52,156 bases of DNA. Source: Neisseria iguanae. Its GTDB lineage: Bacteria > Pseudomonadota > Gammaproteobacteria > Burkholderiales > Neisseriaceae. The stretch spans positions 1 through 52,156 of the forward strand of contig NZ_PXYY01000006.1 of NCBI RefSeq assembly GCF_003013245.1, read 5' to 3'. Positions 17,174-24,439 of the stretch are shown piece after piece; within the stretch, counting starts at the first letter, position 1, and the number at the start of each line of letters is the position of its first letter. The position numbers and the translations under genes were made by a program. Below the pieces are notes generated by a model. It was not told the DNA's origin and made no database searches. It was given only the letters and a program-made list of their open reading frames with translations.

Positions 17174-17641
17174 TTAATGGCCAAACCACCATACCAAAGC
17201 TATTTGGACAAGCACCCATACTATCAGCCAAGCGACAGCAGCTTTAAGCAGCAACATTTTCAGACTGTCTAAAAATGCCTGTTGCTCCTGTCCTACCTTT
17301 TTCTGCATATTGTGGCCGACTATACCGAGCAGTTTATTTTCAATTTGATTCAAATCGGCCGCATTTGCCTGCATAATTTCCGCCAGCAAATATTTTTTCT
17401 GCCGTTCCAACTGTTCGGTAGCGGCAATCACAGGGGCAGCGGTTTCGGCAAAAGCAACCTGAAAATTTTCAGTTGTCTGTCGGTTTTGCTCCGCTTGCTG
17501 TTGTTGGAAGTTTTCCAATACTGCCGCCATCACTGCCTGCTGTATCAGCATATCGTGGATAGCAGGGTCGTCCGCATCTATTTTCAACCCCGTCTTCGCA
17601 AATACCCGTGCTACCAATTCATCAGCATCAAGCAGTTTCAT
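17174..17641 (-). CDS. TraM-like conjugal transfer protein
   Basis: A 155-residue protein starting MKLLDADELVARVFAKTG at 17641, where it overlaps the end of the ParA-like gene by 14 bases. The long upstream extension of the frame is a shadow of that gene. It has a helical Gln/Glu-rich middle (NFQQQQAEQNRQ) and a C-terminal membrane helix (AAVAWLIVWVLVQIALVWWF). Size, position after a ParA-like TraL, and the C-terminal anchor agree with TraM of the RP4 TraK-TraL-TraM set. The function of TraM in transfer is poorly defined even in RP4. Sequence similarity was not measured. Confidence 0.65.
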   Translation of the reverse strand: MKLLDADELVARVFAKTGLKIDADDPAIHDMLIQQAVMAAVLENFQQQQAEQNRQTTENFQVAFAETAAPVIAATEQLERQKKYLLAEIMQANAADLNQIENKLLGIVGHNMQKKVGQEQQAFLDSLKMLLLKAAVAWLIVWVLVQIALVWWFGH

Positions 17642-18407
17642 GTTTGGTGCCCTTGTCTGCTTTTTCCGGAACAGAAGCAGTAGCCAAGAAAGGTACGGCA
17701 TCCAACTGTTCCCAAATGGTATCGCGTAATTTGAACATCCGATTACGCGCCCAGCGACCGAATTCGCCAACGGTAATTTCGTTAAATGTCAGGTTGCGTT
17801 CGGTCATGTCTGAAATGTTTTTGCCGTAGGTATCGGCATTAAGCGTTGGAATTCGTATAATGCCTGCGATACGTTTTTTATATTGTGCGTACACTTTGAA
17901 CTCATCAAACGGCTTGCCGTTATCGTGTATCTTGCCTTTGTGTTCGTTCAGCCATACCACCGCTTCGCCGTCTACGGCGTTCAACACCTGTACCAATCCT
18001 TTCAGACAGTCATCTCTCGCCTGTCCGCCGTTGAGTGGAACGTGCAGCACCAAACGTACACCTTCGGCAGCCAGTTCGCTGCCAACATCGTTTTCGGCAA
18101 TATAGGACATGAGCGGTCCGAATGTTGCCGTACCGTTGTCCACAACACCGATGCCTCCTCCGTCAATCAGGCTGTCCATCAAACCGTCAAAATTGGATGT
18201 ATCGATGGTTTGTGAGGTTTCGTCCAAAAGCTCAATGATTTTTGCATTGAGTGCAGCGTAGTTGGCCAGCGTGTGGTTGTTTGGATCGGTATCAAAACAA
18301 TGCACCGTATCTTTCGAACGGTCGCGCAAGTATTGCGCCAAGAGCATTGCCACAAACGATTTACCGACACCCCCCTTTGCCTGAATTACAAGGTGTACTT
18401 CTTTCAT
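17628..18407 (-). CDS. ParA/TraL-like P-loop ATPase
   Basis: A 259-residue ATPase of the ParA/MinD class. The deviant Walker A motif KGGVGKSF is at residues 12-19, and the FDTDPNN strand carries an aspartate of the second motif. RP4 TraL and R388 StbB are the relevant plasmid homologues. Such proteins sit beside the relaxosome genes and may place the DNA or mating complex at the pole. It is followed directly by the TraM-like gene. An alternative role is active partition of the excised circle; no ParB-like partner is seen nearby. Confidence 0.8.
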   Translation of the reverse strand: MKEVHLVIQAKGGVGKSFVAMLLAQYLRDRSKDTVHCFDTDPNNHTLANYAALNAKIIELLDETSQTIDTSNFDGLMDSLIDGGGIGVVDNGTATFGPLMSYIAENDVGSELAAEGVRLVLHVPLNGGQARDDCLKGLVQVLNAVDGEAVVWLNEHKGKIHDNGKPFDEFKVYAQYKKRIAGIIRIPTLNADTYGKNISDMTERNLTFNEITVGEFGRWARNRMFKLRDTIWEQLDAVPFLATASVPEKADKGTKHETA

Positions 18408-18452
18408 TTTTAAACCTTTCTTTGCAAGAAAAATGGTTATTCACAAGAAAAA

Positions 18453-18478
18453 ACCGCTTACTCAAACGGTTTTTCAGT
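18453..18478 (-). terminator. Short hairpin before the ParA-like gene
   Basis: AAAAACCG and CGGTTTTT enclose about ten bases. On the minus strand the stem is followed by TTTTTTCTTG. It would end the TrbM-like transcript. The stem is short, so confidence is modest. Confidence 0.45.
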
Positions 18479-18572
18479 TGCAAACAACTTGAAAAAAGCC
18501 GCACGCGGTATGCCTGACCGCCTGCGGCAAACCGTACGAGAATTCCGCACGGGAACAGAAAATAAAGGCTAT

Positions 18573-19133
18573 CTATTGGTTTACCCAACGCCCGCCGTCT
18601 TTCGGGTCGCCAATATAGCGGACGTTTTCGCCTGCCGTCGTCCATCCGTGTTGATGATAAGCCGTACAGTAAGCCGGCTTGGCATTCAACACTATGGCTT
18701 TTTTGACATTTTGACAAAAAGATTCTCCGCTTCGGCGGCTTGAGAAAGTATTGTTTTTCAGATTGCCGCATTCGCGCACAGTTACAATGCGCCGCATTAC
18801 TCGGTTAAGCTCCGCAGCATCACAACGTCCCGCTCCGTTAGCTAGGGCATCAGTTAGCCCCGACATATCCTTTTCGCTGGAAGACGGACACATATTCAGA
18901 AAATCGCGGCGTGCTTCAATAGTACGGTGCATTTTTTTATGTCGAATAGAAAAATAGCGGTGTAACGAAGGATGGCACTCATTCGGACGTGTACCGCTTG
19001 ATAAACATAAAATTGCTTCGCAAGCCAGTTTTTCATCGCCTTGCAGCAGCTCTTCTTTCAAACTGTTTTGAGCGACTGCGGCCAACGGAAAAAATACAGT
19101 TGCAGTTAAAACCGCCGTTAGTATTCTTTTCAT
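18573..19133 (-). CDS. TrbM/KikA-type exported conjugation protein
   Basis: I start it at the ATG at 19133, preceded by TTAGGAGCA. The 186 residues begin with a Sec signal (MKRILTAVLTATVFFPLAAVAQ). The mature part has many cysteines, with LACEAILCLSSGTRPNECHPSLHRYF in pieces near 38-62, the hallmark of the TrbM/KikA/MpfK family, small periplasmic proteins of IncP- and IncN-type systems. The cysteines likely form disulfides. Its exact role in mating is not established. It lies with the TraL/TraM-like genes and away from the virB series. Confidence 0.8.
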   Translation of the reverse strand: MKRILTAVLTATVFFPLAAVAQNSLKEELLQGDEKLACEAILCLSSGTRPNECHPSLHRYFSIRHKKMHRTIEARRDFLNMCPSSSEKDMSGLTDALANGAGRCDAAELNRVMRRIVTVRECGNLKNNTFSSRRSGESFCQNVKKAIVLNAKPAYCTAYHQHGWTTAGENVRYIGDPKDGGRWVNQ

Positions 19134-19187
19134 GGTATTGCTCCTAATCATCAGATTTGGTTGGTAAAGATTGCTTTTCAAAGCAAA

Positions 19188-19228
19188 AAGACGGATAATC
19201 CAAGCACCCCTGCGAGATTATCCGTCTT
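19188..19228. repeat. Perfect 13-bp inverted repeat upstream of the TrbM-like gene
   Basis: AAGACGGATAATC and its exact complement, with 15 bases between, lie 55-95 bases before the TrbM-like start. It could be an operator or a leader hairpin. Confidence 0.5.
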
Positions 19229-19240
19229 GATTTTCTCCCT

Positions 19241-19272
19241 AGAAAACCGCTTTGGAAACAAAGCGGTTTTCT
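19241..19272 (-). terminator. Strong hairpin at the end of a 59-residue gene
   Basis: AGAAAACCGCTTT faces its perfect complement with six bases in the loop. It overlaps the stop of the gene at 19271, and the minus-strand side ends in TTTTCT. It is likely an intrinsic terminator. Confidence 0.6.
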
Positions 19273-19450
19273 ACTGCCACTTTACCGACTGAACCGTATA
19301 GCCCTTTTCCGACTGCACGATATTCAGACAAATATCGGCATCTCTGTTGAGCAAAAACAATTCAACCTGCCGTTCGGCTGCTTGTACCGTCGGATAAGTG
19401 CCAATAATCGATTGGGGCACAGGCTGTAAAGGCTGTTTATAAAAAAACAT
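19271..19450 (-). CDS. Small hypothetical protein
   Basis: 59 residues beginning MFFYKQPLQPVPQSIIGTY. I choose the ATG at 19450 because AAAGGAGACAACC precedes it. The sequence (TVQAAERQVELFLLNRDADICLNIV) suggests a small alpha/beta protein, and I recognise no family. It follows a 45-residue gene by 17 bases and ends at a strong terminator, so the pair forms a two-gene unit. Confidence 0.65.
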   Translation of the reverse strand: MFFYKQPLQPVPQSIIGTYPTVQAAERQVELFLLNRDADICLNIVQSEKGYTVQSVKWQ

Positions 19451-19467
19451 GGTTGTCTCCTTTCCGT

Positions 19468-19605
19468 TCAAGAGAGATTTTCCAATTTGTCGAAAACGGC
19501 CTCCGCATAACCCGCTTGGCCGCGATCCTCACACCAATCTACAAACATCTGCCAGTTCTCGCCGAGAAAATCGGCCAACAGGCGTTTTTCAAAATCTTCC
19601 AACAT
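19468..19605 (-). CDS. Very small acidic protein, 45 residues
   Basis: ATG at 19605, preceded by AAAAGGGACTTTT, opens a 45-codon frame: MLEDFEKRLLADFLGENWQM at the start, then FVDWCEDRGQAG and a helical end. The acidic helices with two tryptophans look like a real folded peptide. It is followed in the same direction by the 59-residue gene. Family unknown. Confidence 0.6.
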   Translation of the reverse strand: MLEDFEKRLLADFLGENWQMFVDWCEDRGQAGYAEAVFDKLENLS

Positions 19606-20023
19606 AAAAGTCCCTTTTAGTTTTGGATAGGGGAAAGCCGTCTGAATAGGTTTTCAGACGGCTTCTGTTGCAGAGCTCCCATCTGCTCCCCGACACTGTT
19701 GCCGGTAGTCAGCCTTATCAGGGCAACACGAAAATAACGGCAACGGGCTGATAAGGCCCGAAACCGCGATTGTTCAAGGCTGCCGCTACTGCTAATTGAT
19801 TCACGGCCAAAGTGCTTGTACAGGACATCACACACGCTACGGTATCGTAACCGCTCAGTCTTTTGTACTTCAGCCGCTGAGTTGCTGTCCCGTCTGATGA
19901 CGGCAGAGAAAAAAAGGCTGTCTGAAACATACTTTCAGACGGCCTTTGCCATAGGCGGACATTTCACTGCCCGTGTTAAGATTTGATTTCCACATCTTTT
20001 CTCTTCACAAATAGGAAATGCCC
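19606..20023. other. Non-coding region bounded by two uptake-sequence hairpins, with an internal 10-bp inverted repeat
   Basis: At 19633-19666 and 19911-19947 there are inverted uptake-sequence pairs (terminator-like). The 240 bases between them lack a convincing gene. GCCTTATCAG at 19712-19721 is repeated inverted at 19748-19757, and GGCAAC/GTTGCC motifs recur around it. Overlapping frames on the minus strand end without ribosome-binding sites. It could hold a small structured RNA or an antisense control element. Confidence 0.4.
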
Positions 20024-20476
20024 ATGAAACCCGAATGGATAAGCCTGATATTGTCAATTTTTGCAGTGATGTTTACCTATGTAGGCTACCGCCACCAAGT
20101 CAAACCAAGCATTAAAATCATTGCCGTAATCAGTGGAAATGATGCCGATACGGTTGTTATTGAGCTGAAAAGGCTTAAACACGGCTATCATTTTTACAGG
20201 GTAGAAACCATCAGCCCCGAGACATGTCTGATTTATGATTACGGTGAGGGAAACTATACACCACATATACCATTACACCTGATTCATAGCCGAGTGCTGG
20301 AATTGAATTACTGGATAAATCCCGAATCTGACAGGTCAGGAGCATGTCGTTTCTGGTTTACTGTTTCCAAAAACGACAAAGGCCGAAGCCTCAGATTGTG
20401 CTTCAAAAACGCATTATTCCCGTATAAATCAAGCAGTGTGATACCTATTGGCAGCGAGGGCTTGACTGTCATTTGA
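20024..20476 (+). CDS. Membrane-anchored hypothetical protein
   Basis: One of few plus-strand genes in the element. The ATG at 20024 is spaced correctly from AGGAAAT; another ATG lies two codons before. The 150 residues have one N-terminal membrane helix (ISLILSIFAVMFTYVGYRH) followed by a soluble domain (KIIAVISGNDADTVVIELKRL ...). I recognise no family. It converges with the gene at 20469 and overlaps its end by eight bases. Confidence 0.65.
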   Translation: MKPEWISLILSIFAVMFTYVGYRHQVKPSIKIIAVISGNDADTVVIELKRLKHGYHFYRVETISPETCLIYDYGEGNYTPHIPLHLIHSRVLELNYWINPESDRSGACRFWFTVSKNDKGRSLRLCFKNALFPYKSSSVIPIGSEGLTVI

Positions 20477-20783
20477 GTTCACGCCAATAAATGAAATTAT
20501 CTGCGCAATGGTAGGCCGTTTTCCCATATTCACCGTTAATCGGCGTACCACCCCATTGTTCAACAATCTTGCAACGATGCCGTGTTACAAAGCTCTCCCA
20601 CTCTTTCTGCTCCCTCCAATCCTCCACAAAAGAAAGCAGGGAGAGCGCGACAGCCCAATATAGCAGGCAGGCAATAAAATACTGTTCGTCAAACAACCGC
20701 CGGTGGATAAAGAGCAACAGCCAAGAAAAGCCTATAGCCGTTACCAGCCAAGAAGCATAGTAGCAGTAATCGTAATCCTGCAT
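20469..20783 (-). CDS. Small membrane protein with cysteine-containing C-terminal domain
   Basis: 104 residues from the ATG at 20783, which is well spaced from GGGAGGG; a GTG just before overlaps the upstream stop. It has two membrane helices (WLVTAIGFSWLLLFI, IACLLYWAVALSLLSF). The C-terminal part (RHRCKIVEQWGG ... TAYHCADNFIYWREL) resembles the end of small phage or element proteins that finish with C-x-D-x-x-x-Y-W-R. Function unknown. It is coupled to the upstream gene. Confidence 0.65.
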   Translation of the reverse strand: MQDYDYCYYASWLVTAIGFSWLLLFIHRRLFDEQYFIACLLYWAVALSLLSFVEDWREQKEWESFVTRHRCKIVEQWGGTPINGEYGKTAYHCADNFIYWRELK

Positions 20784-20785
20784 CA

Positions 20786-21139
20786 CTAAACCCTCCCCAA
20801 AAAATACCTAACCATCCGCCGCTTCATTTCCGCAAACTCTTCCGTTCCACGCTCCTCGCCGATGAATTCGATGAAGTCATCAAACGGCATTCCGTCCACT
20901 TCTAAAATCAGGCCGTCTGAAAGTTTTAATTCACCAATAACCCACAACGAATGACGGCCATTAGAAGAAAACGGATCACCTCCGTATTTTCGCGCTTCTT
21001 TTTTGACAAAAGCCCAATCATCGGCAATTTTGCTATCCGTCCAGCCCATTTTTTTTAAAATATAATATTCGGCCAACTCAAGCGTATCGAATAAACCATA
21101 ACGGTTGCCGTCGTGAGAAACAAAATACTTGGTTTCCAT
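20786..21139 (-). CDS. Hypothetical protein
   Basis: 117 residues, soluble, with AGGAG before the ATG. Residues include ELAEYYILKKMGWTDSKIADDWAF and a basic helical end (AEMKRRMVRYFL). An uptake sequence (AGGCCGTCTGAAAG) lies inside the coding region near 20911-20924. No family recognised. It is the middle of a three-gene minus-strand run (21373 to 20469). Confidence 0.65.
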   Translation of the reverse strand: METKYFVSHDGNRYGLFDTLELAEYYILKKMGWTDSKIADDWAFVKKEARKYGGDPFSSNGRHSLWVIGELKLSDGLILEVDGMPFDDFIEFIGEERGTEEFAEMKRRMVRYFLGRV

Positions 21140-21148
21140 TTTTTACTC

Positions 21149-21370
21149 CTAAAACGAACCACGTTTCCGATACAAATATCGTTTAGCCGGCGATAGCCGA
21201 GCCACAATATCAATCGGCGTAAATTCCAATTCCACCAGCCCTTTACGGCGTGCTGCTATCAAACATCGGCGTTTCTGACGGTCTTTCGGGTCTTCACGGT
21301 TGGCAGAAACAAATTTCCTGTATGACAGAACACGCAATAACTTGTATTCGTCCCATTTCCGTTGCCACAT
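21149..21370 (-). CDS. Small basic hypothetical protein
   Basis: 73 residues from the second of two adjacent ATGs, which is better spaced from AAAGGAG. It is very basic (RKFVSANREDPKDRQKRRCL ... KRYLYRKRG), so nucleic-acid binding is possible. No known family is recognised. First gene of a three-gene run downstream of the structured non-coding region. Confidence 0.6.
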   Translation of the reverse strand: MWQRKWDEYKLLRVLSYRKFVSANREDPKDRQKRRCLIAARRKGLVELEFTPIDIVARLSPAKRYLYRKRGSF

Positions 21371-21373
21371 CAT

Positions 21374-21887
21374 CGACTCCTTTAAAAAAAAGCTCCTACA
21401 TAGAAGCCTGCTTAACCAAACAGGCTTGAATGTATGAACAGTATTTAGGCTGTCATTATTTCAGCCCAAGTAAACTGCTTATAACAGAAACTATTTTGGA
21501 AGCCCGCCCTTGTGCAGGCTTCCTGAAATTTATCCGCAGGCTGTACCGAAAGCGGCAGGGAAACTGCGTTGGAGCTTGTCCTTAGATTAGCTCCTTCATC
21601 GGGGATACGCCCCGATTAAAATTACGTTCAACTGCCGCCTGTCCACGGACGCTACTGCGCTACCCGTATGCACGGCATTTTTAATTTGGCAGGTTGAATG
21701 CTGCCCGCAGCCATTGATACGGCTTCGCCAAAACAGATAAAGGCTTTGGACGGCTGCTGCGCTGGTCGGATTGTTAAAGAGCTTTGATAGATGTAGTATA
21801 TTTCAAATACACAAATATGTCTACAAATAATCTACAAAACACTATCAAAACAACTTACTCCTTTGAATAATAAAGAAATTATTAACA
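21374..21887. ncRNA. Structured non-coding region with at least four short hairpins
   Basis: No convincing reading frame over about 510 bases. Successive inverted repeats can be read: AAGCCTG/CAGGCTT (21404-21427), GGAAGCC/GGCTTCC (about 21509-21533), GGAGCT/AGCTCC (about 21571-21594) and TCGGGG/CCCCGA (21599-21616). A longer pairing is possible between TTCAACTGCC near 21628 and GGCAGGTTGAA near 21690. It is less AT-rich than the neighbouring regulator gene. A structured RNA is my best guess; a folded leader of the gene run starting at 21370 is an alternative. Confidence 0.4.
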
Positions 21888-21924
21888 AAAAACCTGACAA
21901 CAGATATATCTATTGTCAGGTTTT
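21888..21924 (-). terminator. Terminator of the repressor gene
   Basis: AAAACCTGACAA faces TTGTCAGGTTTT around a short AT loop just after the stop of the repressor gene, with A/T runs on both sides. It could work in both directions. Confidence 0.75.
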
Positions 21925-21944
21925 CCGCTTATTTTTAAACTATA

Positions 21945-22541
21945 TTAAGTAAAGCTACGTTGAAGTTGGATTACTGCACCAATAATAATCATATCATCGG
22001 GCATAGATTCGGGTTCGCTGGAATTGTACTTTAGCCAATATTGATTTTTCAGGTCAACAAATAAACGTGCCACCACTCCACGACCAGAGGCGGAAAGCAC
22101 AAGAATGAAATATCCATGTTTTTCATTGATATTTGGATCAATGGTTAGTAGGTCATTTTTAAATATGCCCTCATCACGCAAATCATCATTAGAGACACGA
22201 ACTAAAAATGGTTTTAGAAAGTTTTTCTGAGAAACATCCTCTAAGTTAATAACTTGTCTGCTACTCTCAGCAACATGGTTAAGCGAAACGTCCCCAAAGT
22301 TATTTCCGCCTACCTGTATATGAGTTGCGTTATTATTTATAATTTGGTTTTGATAAGGCAATGGATAATTACACACTTCTGAAATTTTCAGCATAACGTC
22401 AAAAGTAGGTTTATTTCTCCCTTTTTCAATTGCAGAAATACTTCCCTTACCTGAAAAACCAACTGCTTCGGCCAACTCTTCCTGTGTCAGATTTGCTTGT
22501 CGTCTAGCGTTTGTTGTCCATTTAGCCAAATCGTAATGCAT
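21945..22541 (-). CDS. CI-like HTH repressor with inactive S24-type domain
   Basis: 198 residues. The XRE-type HTH covers about 8-60 (NLTQEELAEAVGFSGKGSISAIEKG). The C-terminal half has the outline of an S24/LexA peptidase domain, but the serine motif G-D-S-M reads N-D-D-L (residues 118-121) and the lysine position reads A in GVVARL. The catalytic dyad is therefore lost, while the following GIFKNDLLTIDPN is kept. It probably represses the element without RecA-driven self-cleavage. It diverges from a Cro-like gene, with an inverted-repeat operator between. Confidence 0.85.
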   Translation of the reverse strand: MHYDLAKWTTNARRQANLTQEELAEAVGFSGKGSISAIEKGRNKPTFDVMLKISEVCNYPLPYQNQIINNNATHIQVGGNNFGDVSLNHVAESSRQVINLEDVSQKNFLKPFLVRVSNDDLRDEGIFKNDLLTIDPNINEKHGYFILVLSASGRGVVARLFVDLKNQYWLKYNSSEPESMPDDMIIIGAVIQLQRSFT

Positions 22542-22616
22542 AGAAGAAAAATCCTAAATTATTCAATTCTATACATGAGTTTTAGCATTGTCGTACCTGT
22601 TTTATTGACTAATTTG

Positions 22617-22649
22617 TACATTTAAAATACACTATAACTTTTAAATGTA
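22617..22649. promoter_or_regulatory. Operator-like perfect 11-bp inverted repeat in the repressor/Cro divergent region
   Basis: TACATTTAAAA at 22617-22627 is repeated inverted at 22639-22649 with an 11-base spacer, ending ten bases before the Cro-like start codon. Position between a repressor and a Cro-like gene suggests the binding site of one or both. Confidence 0.6.
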
Positions 22650-22659
22650 GAGAACTAAA

Positions 22660-22860
22660 ATGCAAAATGCAATTCTATGTGCGGTACATTTCATTGGTAG
22701 CCAAGCAGCGCTAGCGCGAAAGTTGGGGGTACAACGGTCAACAGTTAATAGTTGGGTAAAGGGTAGAAACAAAATACCTCCAGATGTTGCTGTCAGAATA
22801 GAAAAGTTAACTGATGGTGCTATCAGAAGACAAGACTTACGTCCTGACTTGTATACTTAA
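22660..22860 (+). CDS. Cro/YdaS-like HTH regulator
   Basis: 66 residues, a single small HTH of the YdaS/Cro type: HFIGSQAALARKLGVQRSTVNSW followed by GRNKIPPDVAVRIEKLTDGAIRRQDLRPDL in pieces. The IEKLTDGA(I/V)RRQDLRPD ending is typical of the family. It diverges from the CI-like repressor and precedes the Rep-like gene, as in a lambdoid-type switch. Confidence 0.9.
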   Translation: MQNAILCAVHFIGSQAALARKLGVQRSTVNSWVKGRNKIPPDVAVRIEKLTDGAIRRQDLRPDLYT

Positions 22861-22865
22861 AAGCA

Positions 22866-23660
22866 ATGCACGTCCACACCCTAACCGCCACCCTAAACCG
22901 TGAATTCGCTGCCGTTTACCAAGAATTTGCGGAATTGTGTCGTGGCAATCTGCCCGCCGCCTCGCTGCTGTCAAAACTTCTGTATTGGACAGGCGTAGCC
23001 GAATCTACGCCTGAAAAATGCGGTTGGATTTACAAATCCGCTGCCGATTTGCGGCGTGAATTAGGGTTAACACGACGCGGTTACGAGAAGGCACGCAAAC
23101 TGTTGGTGGGCGAATTGGGCGTGATGCAGTACCGCAGGGGCGGTGTTCACGGTGTCATGCACTGGCGTATTGAACTGCCCGAACTGTTGAAGCAGGTCTA
23201 TGAAAAAGTCAAAAAACAGCCTGTCCCTAAAAATCTGCCCCAGCGTCAACGCGATAAAGACGGCTGGTGGCTTGAAGAATACATTCCGGCTGATTTGTGG
23301 AATACCTTTTTATCCATGCGCGAAGCGGAAGGCAAACCTGTATCTGCCAAATATAAAGCCCGACTGTTTCAGCAACTGAAAGTTTTACGGAAAAAAGGAG
23401 CAGACTTAAGTATCGTTATACAGGCATCTATCAACAATAAATCAGGCTTCTTTACCATTCCAACCGAACACTGGCAGGAAATCAACGCAAAGAAAACGCA
23501 ACAAGAACAGGCAGAGAAAACGCGAAAAGAATTTCAAGCCTATCTGAAAGCCAAGAAACAGGAAGAAGAGGCAAAACGCTCTTCGACTGACCCTCCTGAC
23601 AAGGCATACGGCCAAAGTATGTTGGACAAACTGAAAAATCAGCTCAAAAAGCAAAAATAA
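22866..23660 (+). CDS. Replication-protein-like winged-helix protein
   Basis: 264 residues starting six bases after the Cro-like stop. The first 110 residues look like a winged helix of replication initiators (LLSKLLYWTGVAES, then KSAADLRRELGLTRRGYEKARKLLVGELGVMQYRRGG in pieces). The middle holds a helical domain and the end is a charged coiled coil (KTQQEQAEKTRKEFQAYLKAKKQEEE). It resembles phage O-type or element Rep proteins in general layout. Autonomous replication of the excised circle is a possible role; direct repeats lie 240 bases downstream. The family name is uncertain. Confidence 0.6.
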   Translation: MHVHTLTATLNREFAAVYQEFAELCRGNLPAASLLSKLLYWTGVAESTPEKCGWIYKSAADLRRELGLTRRGYEKARKLLVGELGVMQYRRGGVHGVMHWRIELPELLKQVYEKVKKQPVPKNLPQRQRDKDGWWLEEYIPADLWNTFLSMREAEGKPVSAKYKARLFQQLKVLRKKGADLSIVIQASINNKSGFFTIPTEHWQEINAKKTQQEQAEKTRKEFQAYLKAKKQEEEAKRSSTDPPDKAYGQSMLDKLKNQLKKQK

Positions 23661-23678
23661 CCAGATTGCAAGGCACAG

Positions 23679-23711
23679 GCACGATGTGAGAGACCATCGT
23701 GCTTTTTTTTG
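23679..23711 (+). terminator. Terminator after the Rep-like gene
   Basis: GCACGATG and CATCGTGC enclose eight bases and are followed by TTTTTTTTG: a textbook rho-independent terminator ending the Cro-Rep unit. Confidence 0.9.
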
Positions 23712-24166
23712 CCTTTAAATTTAAAAAAACTTAAAAAAAACCGACAGGCAATTTGCAATGGCTATTATTGCAGGGGAAATCTGTGGCCGTCTGCATTTCT
23801 CAAGCCCAACCTGCCGACGACGACGCCGATTTTCAGAAAAGCAGATTATTTTGCCCTTTATCAGGCATAAAAAATAACCCTTAAAAAACATATCTTTGTA
23901 CATTTCGGACAAAGTACACTGTACAAAACGGGCAAAGTTCTTTGCTCAAAAGGGGCAGACACTATACAAAGAATACCCCAAAGAATACATCATACAGTTA
24001 ATGGGGCAGCCCGCCCCGATTGGCCGTCTGCGTTTCCTTTTCCCAATGACTGATTTGATGAAAAAATAAGCAGACTGTTTTCCAAAAGGAAAATATCCGC
24101 TTACGGAAGAAAACAACCGCTTTATCCACAAAAAAGGGGGATAAAGAGGCTTGAGTAAGTCAAATC
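23712..24166. other. Non-coding region with iteron-like direct repeats
   Basis: TGTACATTTCGGACAAAGT at 23897-23915 and TGTACAAAACGGGCAAAGT at 23920-23938 are imperfect 19-base direct repeats with a 23-base period, 15 of 19 positions the same. CAAAGAATAC occurs twice with a 13-base period near 23967-23989. It lies just after the Rep-like gene, so an origin is possible. The minus-strand frames here lack ribosome-binding sites. Confidence 0.4.
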
Positions 24167-24290
24167 TGCCAATTCCATTCCAAAACTGAGCCACAGTTGT
24201 GGTCTAAAATTGAGCCAGATAAACGGAGAGTGGCTCACTTTTGGAGCACAACTCCCCGTTTCCCTGGCTCAGTTTTGCACGATATTTAAC
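24167..24290. mobile_element. 124-bp insertion flanked by a 9-bp direct repeat
   Basis: AGTCAAATC stands at 24158-24166 and again at 24291-24299. Removing 24167-24299 rebuilds GTAAGTCAAATCGTTGACATC, nearly the same as the 3' end of the neighbouring TraK-like gene near 24820-24840. Positions 24171-24237 match 37660-37726 in inverted orientation at 66 of 67 bases. The segment contains four TGAGCCA motifs, two in each direction. It lacks an open frame and obvious terminal inverted repeats. It may be a tiny non-autonomous element or a copied regulatory cassette. Confidence 0.65.
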
Positions 24291-24371
24291 AGTCAAATCG
24301 TTGACATCAATATTCTGTGCCGGTTGAAATGTCCTTTTGCCGACATGGACATTCTACAGCCGCTCGATGTG
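24291..24371 (-). pseudogene. 3' remnant of a third TraK-like gene
   Basis: On the minus strand the codons read HIERL, then a TAG stop, then NVHVGKRTFQPAQNIDVNDLT, matching the C-terminus of the gene at 24820 (RIDRLRNVRVGKRKFQSAQDIDVNDLT). The original stop codon region was altered by the 124-bp insertion. The upstream part is replaced by unrelated sequence leading to the intact paralogue. Confidence 0.75.
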
Positions 24372-24439
24372 ATCTGCTCCGTTCTATTCATCGGTTCGTG
24401 CAGTTTGAGCAACCAGAAACTGGTTTGCTGCTCATTTGT

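Noticed and set aside
19617..19930. Two overlapping minus-strand frames of about 70 codons
   Set aside because: Both run through terminator-like uptake pairs and lack ribosome-binding sites. I treat the region as non-coding, with doubt.
23721..24194. Minus-strand frames behind the Rep-like gene
   Set aside because: They cover direct repeats and lack start signals; composition is not protein-like.
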